From contig CALISI010000007.1 of NCBI GenBank assembly GCA_938041695.1, positions 1 to 5,732 on the forward strand: DNA of 5,732 bases, read 5' to 3'. Each line of letters begins with the position of its first letter. The first letter of the stretch is position 1. The notes beneath the pieces were generated by a model. The model saw only the letters and a program-made list of their open reading frames with translations. It did no database searches and was not told where the DNA came from. The translations under genes and the position numbers were made by a program. Below are positions 1 to 3,412 of this stretch, one piece after another. This DNA comes from an uncultured Actinomyces sp. (GTDB lineage Bacteria; Actinomycetota; Actinomycetes; Actinomycetales; Actinomycetaceae).

Positions 1-28
1 AGTCGTCGAGAAAGAAGAGGAGCGGTAA
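1..28 (+). CDS. C-terminal end of an upstream gene, possibly the DUF177/YceD protein
   Basis: Reading from base 2, the window opens with the codons for VVEKEEER followed by TAA at 26-28, three bases before the L32 start. The highly charged tail and the tight spacing fit the end of a real gene co-transcribed with rpmF. In many bacteria the gene directly upstream of rpmF encodes the DUF177/YceD protein linked to 23S rRNA synthesis, so that is the likeliest identity. This rests on gene order only, because eight residues cannot identify a family. The L32 ribosome-binding site lies inside these last codons, which suggests translational coupling. Confidence 0.45.
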
Positions 29-31
29 GAC

Positions 32-202
32 ATGGCAGTTCCCAAGCGCAAGATGTCCCGTGCGAACACCCGCACCCGCCGGTCTACCTGGAAGGCTGAT
101 CTTACCGAGCTGAACACCGTCAAGGTTGCCGGCCGTGAGATCCGCGTGCCCCGCCGCCTGGCCAAGGCCTACAAGAACGGCCTCCTGGACGTCGAGGGCT
201 GA
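32..202 (+). CDS. rpmF: 50S ribosomal protein L32, cysteine-free form
   Basis: A complete 56-residue protein, the usual size for L32, a structural protein of the large ribosomal subunit that contacts 23S rRNA. The N-terminus MAVPKRKMSRANTRTRRS is the diagnostic L32 signature, rich in Arg and Lys for rRNA binding. The C-terminal half (KVAGREIRVPRRLAKAYKNG) matches the actinobacterial version. It contains no cysteine, so the CxxC zinc ribbon of the metal-binding L32 type is absent and it should fold without zinc. The start is set by the AGGAG ribosome-binding site at 18-22, nine bases ahead of ATG, inside the end of the preceding ORF. A hairpin terminator follows 17 bases after the stop, so this is probably the last gene of its operon. 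Confidence 0.96.
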   Translation: MAVPKRKMSRANTRTRRSTWKADLTELNTVKVAGREIRVPRRLAKAYKNGLLDVEG

Positions 203-219
203 CCTCGCTTCCACACACG

Positions 220-250
220 GGCCCGGGACTTGTCGTCCCGGGCCTTTGTC
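220..250 (+). terminator. Intrinsic terminator after rpmF
   Basis: A perfect 10-bp stem: GGCCCGGGAC at 220-229 pairs with GTCCCGGGCC at 235-244. The loop is TTGTC, five bases. The following TTTGTC forms a short T-rich tail. It starts 17 bases after the rpmF stop and 85 bases before the antiporter start, so it should separate the two transcription units. Confidence 0.85.
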
Positions 251-334
251 ATGCCCGCAATTCGCTGAGAGCGAGTCGCCTGCCCCTGTGGTCGGCGGCG
301 CGCACCCCATGAGAGAACCCGAGAAGGAACGTTC

Positions 335-1606
335 ATGAGCCTGCCGATGACTATCCTCGCCGCGAGCGGGGGAGTGGGCCACGGCCTCGTCGCCGCATCC
401 ACGACCGAAGGCACCGAGGGAGCCATCGTCTCTCTCTTCCTGATCGCCGCCTCCGCTGCCCTCGCACCCCTGCTCTCGTCGCTCACCCACAAGCGTGTGC
501 CTGACGTCGTCTGGCTCCTGATCTTCGGCGTGTTTGTCGGGCCGAGCGTTCTCGGACTGGCATCCGTTACCGAGCCGATCTCCCTGTTCCGCGAGGTCGG
601 CATGGGCATGCTCTTCCTGATCGCGGGCACCGAAATCGATGTGCAAGAGGTCCACGGGCGAGCCGGTCGGCGCTCGCTGCTCACCTGGCTGGTGTGCTTC
701 GGTATCGGCCTGGCCGTGTCGTGGGCTGCTGTCGCCGCGTCGGGTACCACCGGGGTCTCCGCAGCCACGTACATCGCGCTGGCGATCGCGCTGACCTCAA
801 CGGCGCTGGGCACCCTCCTGCCCATCCTCATGGAAGCCGGCGTCATGGGGACCACGATCGGCAAGGCCGTTCTCGTTCATGGTGCCGTCGGCGAGCTCGC
901 CCCCATCATCGCTATGTCGCTGCTGCTCTCCGCCCGTAGCCCCTGGGCCTCGGCGATTATTCTGCTCGTGTTCGCGGTGGCGTCGGTTGTCGCCGTCGCC
1001 ATTCCGACGCGTTTCATTCTGAAGCATCCCGCGTTCGGGCGGACGATCCTGCACGGGGCGCAGACCTCGCAAAAGACGCTCATGCGCGTCGTCATGGTTG
1101 TCCTCACTGGCCTCATGGCCCTGTCTGCGGTCATGGAGCTGGACATGGTGCTCGGCGCATTCGCGGCCGGCATCATCGTGCGCGCGCTGGCGCCCGGAAA
1201 CTTCACGATGGTCGAGGGCGAGCTGCGCACCCTCGGCTTCTCGTTCCTGATTCCGATCTTCTTCGTGACCTCGGGTATGAACATTTCGCTGAGTGCCGTC
1301 GCGGGCTACCCGTTCCTGCTCGTCGCCTTCGTTGGCGCGATCCTCGTGGTGCGCGGCGCACCCATCGTCCTTCTCGAACGCTTCCACGGATCGATCGAGC
1401 GCGTCGGCTGGACGGACGCGACGCGCGTTGGCCTGTACGGGGCGACGGGCCTGCCCATCATCGTCGCCGTTACCGAGCTGGGCGTCTCGACGGGCGTCCT
1501 GCCCTCGTGGCTCGCCTCCCTGCTGGTTGTTGCCGGCGCGATGTCCGTGCTCCTGTTCCCGCTCCTCGCGTTCCTGCTTGGGCGCGGCAGTGGAAAGGCG
1601 CGCTAA
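335..1606 (+). CDS. CPA2-family cation:proton antiporter (KefB-like membrane domain)
   Basis: A 423-residue, very hydrophobic protein with about 12 membrane segments (roughly residues 30-50, 57-76, 84-99, 113-135, 141-165, 176-199, 204-225, 250-268, 270-286, 299-315, 322-346, 365-383 and 388-415). It should exchange Na+ or K+ for H+ across the cytoplasmic membrane. Family marks are VPDVVWLLIFGVFVGPSVLG (55-74), the GMLFLIAGTEID segment (91-102) and ALTSTALGTLLPIL (152-165). It ends right after the last helix, so the TrkA-N/RCK regulatory tail of KefB/KefC is missing. The membrane segment where relatives carry an acidic ion-binding pair (DD, ND or QD) reads LVHGAVGELAPI (180-191), so Glu187 is the only acid there. 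ATG at 335 has AAGGA six bases upstream. The gene stands alone between the rpmF terminator and a tRNA gene. The transported ion cannot be told from the sequence. Confidence 0.88.
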   Translation: MSLPMTILAASGGVGHGLVAASTTEGTEGAIVSLFLIAASAALAPLLSSLTHKRVPDVVWLLIFGVFVGPSVLGLASVTEPISLFREVGMGMLFLIAGTEIDVQEVHGRAGRRSLLTWLVCFGIGLAVSWAAVAASGTTGVSAATYIALAIALTSTALGTLLPILMEAGVMGTTIGKAVLVHGAVGELAPIIAMSLLLSARSPWASAIILLVFAVASVVAVAIPTRFILKHPAFGRTILHGAQTSQKTLMRVVMVVLTGLMALSAVMELDMVLGAFAAGIIVRALAPGNFTMVEGELRTLGFSFLIPIFFVTSGMNISLSAVAGYPFLLVAFVGAILVVRGAPIVLLERFHGSIERVGWTDATRVGLYGATGLPIIVAVTELGVSTGVLPSWLASLLVVAGAMSVLLFPLLAFLLGRGSGKAR

Positions 1607-1619
1607 CCTCCGCTAGTCT
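1591..1619 (+). promoter_or_regulatory. Candidate promoter for the tRNA-Arg gene
   Basis: TGGAAA at 1591-1596 (4 of 6 to TTGACA) and TAGTCT at 1614-1619 (the T-A---T pattern of a -10 box) are 17 bases apart. Transcription would start near 1626, about 16 bases before the mature tRNA. The -35 part lies inside the last codons of the antiporter gene. The match is modest and found by eye. The alternative is that the tRNA is read through from the antiporter. Confidence 0.4.
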
Positions 1620-1641
1620 TGCAGGCGGCGCACCGCGCCAC

Positions 1642-1714
1642 GCCTCCGTAGCTCAATGGATAGAGCAAGGGCCTTCTAATCCCGAGGTTGCAGGTTCGAG
1701 TCCTGTCGGAGGCG
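1642..1714 (+). tRNA. tRNA-Arg (anticodon UCU)
   Basis: A full cloverleaf can be drawn. The acceptor stem GCCTCCG (1642-1648) pairs perfectly with CGGAGGC (1707-1713), with discriminator G at 1714. The D stem GCTC/GAGC is 1651-1654 with 1663-1666. The T arm has loop TTCGAGT at 1695-1701 and a five-pair stem containing one G-U. The anticodon loop CTTCTAA (1673-1679) gives TCT at 1675-1677, reading AGA and AGG codons. CCA is not encoded: CCG follows the discriminator. The anticodon stem is weak, with only three middle G-C pairs. Positions 27/43 (A1668, G1684) and 31/39 (C1672, T1680) do not pair. Confidence 0.93.
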
Positions 1715-1789
1715 CCGCCTTGTGATGCGGGTGCCCGCCACGAAGCATCTTGTTGGTCGCTATGTGCCGCCCGAACCGGGGCAGCGTGG

Positions 1790-1795
1790 CATAAT
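1790..1795 (+). promoter_or_regulatory. Possible extended -10 promoter, antisense to the 47-aa ORF
   Basis: TGGCATAAT at 1787-1795 fits the extended -10 pattern TGnTATAAT at all but one base. No -35 match is visible at the expected distance. If active, RNA would begin near 1802, within the inverted repeat, and run antisense to the minus-strand small ORF at 1848-1991. The same bases form the T-rich tail of the hairpin when read on the minus strand, which may be their real role. Confidence 0.22.
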
Positions 1796-1797
1796 GA

Positions 1798-1831
1798 GGG
1801 GAGTCGAACAGTTGCAGCTGTTCGACTCCCC
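1798..1831. terminator. 14-bp perfect inverted repeat, probable terminator (perhaps bidirectional)
   Basis: GGGGAGTCGAACAG at 1798-1811 pairs without mismatch with CTGTTCGACTCCCC at 1818-1831 around a six-base loop. On the minus strand it begins 17 bases after the stop of the 47-aa ORF and is followed by TCATTATGCC, a loose T-rich tail, which suits a terminator for that gene. On the plus strand it lies 84 bases after the tRNA and is followed only by GGTTTCC, so termination there would rest mainly on the stem. A smaller stem (GCGGGTGCCCGC at 1727-1738) lies nearer the tRNA but has no T run. Confidence 0.65.
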
Positions 1832-1847
1832 GGTTTCCGGGATGGTC

Positions 1848-1991
1848 TTAGCTACCCGTGAGGGTGCTCAGCAGGAATGCAATCGCCCAGATCAGCTGCG
1901 GCAGTGTCGTGATCACTGTGACAGCGATCTGGGCTTTCTGCTTCCTGTCAAGGCCTCGTCGCCGTTGAGGCGAACGATGGTCTTTAGCCAT
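1848..1991 (-). CDS. Small single-pass membrane protein, 47 aa, unknown function
   Basis: A minus-strand ORF from ATG (complement of 1989-1991) to TAA (complement of 1848-1850). It has two clear parts. Residues 1-20 are strongly basic and polar (MAKDHRSPQRRRGLDRKQKA). Residues 21-44 are hydrophobic (QIAVTVITTLPQLIWAIAF, then LLSTL) and long enough for one membrane helix. A basic tail before the helix predicts an N-in, C-out topology by the positive-inside rule. Upstream on its strand is GAGAGGAAG, ending ten bases before ATG, a fair though slightly distant ribosome-binding site. A strong hairpin terminator sits just past the stop. This architecture is unlikely by chance. I recognise no family. 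It lies convergent with the tRNA and divergent from metF, so no functional link is implied. Confidence 0.62.
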   Translation of the reverse strand: MAKDHRSPQRRRGLDRKQKAQIAVTVITTLPQLIWAIAFLLSTLTGS

Positions 1992-1998
1992 TGCCCAG

Positions 1999-2067
1999 TC
2001 ACTTCCTCTCATCGGAACCGCTCCCCGGCAGGAATGAAGGTGTCCCGGGGTGGTGCCGTGGAGGCAT
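1999..2067 (-). CDS. Possible 22-codon ORF upstream of the 47-aa membrane protein
   Basis: On the minus strand, GGAGGA (complement of 2073-2078) lies five bases before an ATG (complement of 2065-2067). The frame runs 22 codons, starting MPPRHHPGTPSF, to a TGA at the complement of 1999-2001. That stop is seven bases before the ATG of the 47-aa ORF, so the pair could be translationally coupled, or the short ORF could act as a leader. The peptide is rich in Pro and Gly, shows no known motif, and the case rests on the good ribosome-binding site alone. Chance is a fair alternative. Confidence 0.25.
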   Translation of the reverse strand: MPPRHHPGTPSFLPGSGSDERK

Positions 2068-2174
2068 CTCTATCCTCCCACTGCGCTCAGTCATTTCCGG
2101 CAGGGATATGAGACCGGGGCTGTCACAAACTCCCGTTCCGTGGACCCCTTCTGCGTCACCTGCACGAAGGCGGA

Positions 2175-2180
2175 CATACT
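2175..2180 (+). promoter_or_regulatory. Predicted -10 box of the metF-metE transcript
   Basis: CATACT matches the -10 consensus at four of six places. A start seven bases after its end would fall at 2187, exactly the A of the leader ORF's ATG, as in leaderless transcripts that are common in Actinobacteria. No convincing -35 box is seen (TGCGTC occupies 2152-2157). The five G residues between the box and ATG touch the start codon and are too close to serve as a ribosome-binding site, which supports the leaderless reading. Confidence 0.45.
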
Positions 2181-2186
2181 GGGGGC

Positions 2187-2252
2187 ATGAACGCACGAAC
2201 GAACATCACCCGTCGCATGTGCGGGTCCATTCGTGCCCGAATGTGCGCCTGA
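2187..2252 (+). CDS. Leaderless 21-aa Met/Cys leader peptide ahead of metF-metE
   Basis: A 21-codon ORF, ATG to TGA, ending 96 bases before metF. It begins MNARTNI and continues TRRMCGSIRARMCA. The dipeptide Met-Cys occurs twice (ATGTGC at 2217-2222 and 2241-2246), both after arginine, giving two Cys and three Met codons in 21. By contrast metE has three Cys codons in 773. Short leaderless Cys-rich ORFs upstream of sulfur-metabolism genes are known in mycobacteria as cysteine-responsive attenuators, and similar Arg- and Cys-containing putative leader peptides are annotated before sulfur genes in other actinomycetes. By analogy, slow translation at these codons when Cys-tRNA or Met-tRNA is short could alter downstream RNA folding and raise metF-metE expression. 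It has no ribosome-binding site of its own. The ORF and its codons are seen directly; the role is inferred. Confidence 0.6.
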   Translation: MNARTNITRRMCGSIRARMCA

Positions 2253-2309
2253 CGCCGACGTCCGCCATTCCTTAGGCTCGACCCCACTACCAAAACCCGC
2301 GCCGATGCG
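2214..2309 (+). promoter_or_regulatory. Possible attenuator-like RNA fold linking the leader ORF to the metF 5' region
   Basis: Bases 2214-2226 within the leader ORF can pair with 2295-2309. CGCAT pairs with ATGCG, then, past a two-base bulge, GTGCGGGT pairs with ACCCGCGC, including one G-U. The first Met-Cys codon pair (2217-2222) is inside the left strand, so a ribosome there would melt the stem. A smaller hairpin inside the loop, CATTCG (2228-2233) with CGAATG (2238-2243), covers the approach to the second Met-Cys pair. GTGCGC at 2243-2248 could instead pair with GCGCAC at 2307-2312. No T run follows, so control would have to be translational or Rho-dependent. Found by eye without energy calculation. 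Confidence 0.35.
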
Positions 2310-2348
2310 CACCCACGTGAGGGCTAGCCGCAACACGAGAGTTACATC

Positions 2349-3332
2349 GTGCCCTTCTCCGACGACGAATACGCCTGTCCCTGCACCCACGACCACGAGC
2401 CCACGCTTCTGTCCTTCGAGGTCATGCCCCCGCGCAAGCCCTCCTTGGAAGAGTCCTTCTGGAACACGGTCGACCAGCTGCTGCGCGTGCGCCCCGACTT
2501 CATGTCGGTTACCTACGGCGCCGGCGGCAAGGACCGCTCCAATGCCCGCTCGACGGTCCATCGCCTCGTGCGTGATACGCCGATCCAGCCGATCGCGCAC
2601 CTGACCTGCGTGGGAAACTCGACCGAAGAGGTTGTTTCCACCGTCTACGACTACCTCGATTCGGGCGTTCGTACCTTCCTGGCTCTGCGCGGCGACCCGC
2701 CGGTGGGACAGGAGGACTGGGAGCCCGGGCCAGGCGGCGTTGGCAGCGCCACCGAGCTCATCCACCTCATCCGAACCGTCGAAAAGCGCCGCTGTGACGC
2801 TCACCCGGGCGAGGCCCTGCGCTCCGCATTCAAGCCGCTGACGATCGCTGTGGCCACTTTCCCGGCGGGTAATCCCGCCGCCGGAACCACGCCCGCGCAG
2901 GAAGTTGAGCGCCTCCTCGTCAAGCAGGCTGCCGGTGCTTCCTTCGCGATCACCCAGCTCTTCTGGGATGCCGAGGTCTACGCCTCCTTCGTCGAACGCG
3001 CCCGCCGCGCCGGCGTCACCATCCCGATCGTGCCCGGTCTGCTGCCGGCCACCGACCCGGCGCGCCTGCGCCGTGTCCAGGACCTCACCGGCATCGAGGT
3101 CCCCGAATACCTGCTGACGACGCTATCCGACTACCCGCACCAGGAGGCACGCGACGAGTTCGGCGCTGTCTTCGGGTCACGTCTCATCCACGCTGTCCTG
3201 GATGCAGGCGCGCCCGGTATCCACCTCTACACCTTCAACAAAGCCAAGCCTGTCCTGGACATCCTGGCCCTGCTGGGAGTCACGCCCGACCCGGAGAGGT
3301 CTGGCGCCTCGGTCCCCGACACCCGCGCCTAA
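2349..3332 (+). CDS. metF: Methylenetetrahydrofolate reductase MetF
   Basis: A 327-residue cytoplasmic FAD enzyme that reduces 5,10-methylene- to 5-methyl-tetrahydrofolate, the methyl donor used by MetE next door. It has the full (beta/alpha)8 barrel of the bacterial MetF family (about 300 residues). SFEVMPPR (22-29) carries the catalytic Glu24. Also present are MSVTYGAGGKDR (52-63), HLTC (84-87), ALRGDPP (112-118) with the flavin-region Asp116, GASFAITQLFWD (196-207), VPGLLP (228-233) and the closing IHLYTFNKAKP (291-301). The GTG start is the only credible one. A stop (TAG at 2325-2327) lies just upstream in frame, no other start codon lies between, and the next in-frame ATG (Met26) would remove Glu24. 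GAGAG at 2337-2341, seven bases upstream, is a weak ribosome-binding site, compatible with regulated translation. The N-terminus has an unusual CPCTHDH stretch (10-16). It is followed after 80 bases by metE. Confidence 0.96.
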   Translation: MPFSDDEYACPCTHDHEPTLLSFEVMPPRKPSLEESFWNTVDQLLRVRPDFMSVTYGAGGKDRSNARSTVHRLVRDTPIQPIAHLTCVGNSTEEVVSTVYDYLDSGVRTFLALRGDPPVGQEDWEPGPGGVGSATELIHLIRTVEKRRCDAHPGEALRSAFKPLTIAVATFPAGNPAAGTTPAQEVERLLVKQAAGASFAITQLFWDAEVYASFVERARRAGVTIPIVPGLLPATDPARLRRVQDLTGIEVPEYLLTTLSDYPHQEARDEFGAVFGSRLIHAVLDAGAPGIHLYTFNKAKPVLDILALLGVTPDPERSGASVPDTRA

Positions 3333-3345
3333 GCGCACCACCATC

Positions 3346-3376
3346 CACCCTGCGGCAGGGTGCGGGCCTTACCCGC
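3346..3376 (+). other. Overlapping hairpins between metF and metE
   Basis: CACCCTG (3346-3352) and CAGGGTG (3356-3362) form a seven-pair stem with a three-base loop. GCGGG (3362-3366) and CCCGC (3372-3376) form a second stem that can be extended through a G-U and a G-C pair into bases used by the first. The longer forms therefore exclude one another. There is no T run, and the metE ribosome-binding site (3401-3406) is free. This looks more like an intercistronic stability or tuning element than a terminator, so metF and metE are probably co-transcribed. Confidence 0.4.
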
Positions 3377-3412
3377 GCACGCCGAACGAGTAGCACACCC
3401 AAGGAGAACACC

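Noticed and set aside
169..864. 231-codon minus-strand open frame across the rpmF terminator and antiporter
   Set aside because: No recognisable domain; it spans the rpmF terminator and lies antisense to a well-supported membrane protein.
1805..1824. SOS (LexA) box suspected from CGAAC...GTTCG
   Set aside because: The half-sites are ten bases apart instead of the four in the Gram-positive/actinobacterial LexA box; the repeat is better explained as a hairpin.
1722..2111. 129-codon plus-strand open frame in the tRNA-metF gap
   Set aside because: It reads through the 14-bp hairpin, has no ribosome-binding site, a composition without domain or helix pattern, and overlaps the better-supported minus-strand 47-aa ORF.
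2028..2120. Possible cobalamin riboswitch, expected for metE in many Actinobacteria
   Set aside because: Fragments such as CCCACTG and GAGACCGG recall conserved boxes, but the order and spacing are wrong, the stretch is too short, and it lies upstream of the predicted transcript start. A covariance-model search would settle it.
1642..2186. tRNA gene as an integration site with a mobile element in the gap
   Set aside because: No second copy of the tRNA 3' end, no integrase and no direct repeats are visible in the window.
2091..2804. 237-codon minus-strand open frame opposite metF and the leader region
   Set aside because: Antisense to the conserved MetF barrel and without family features.
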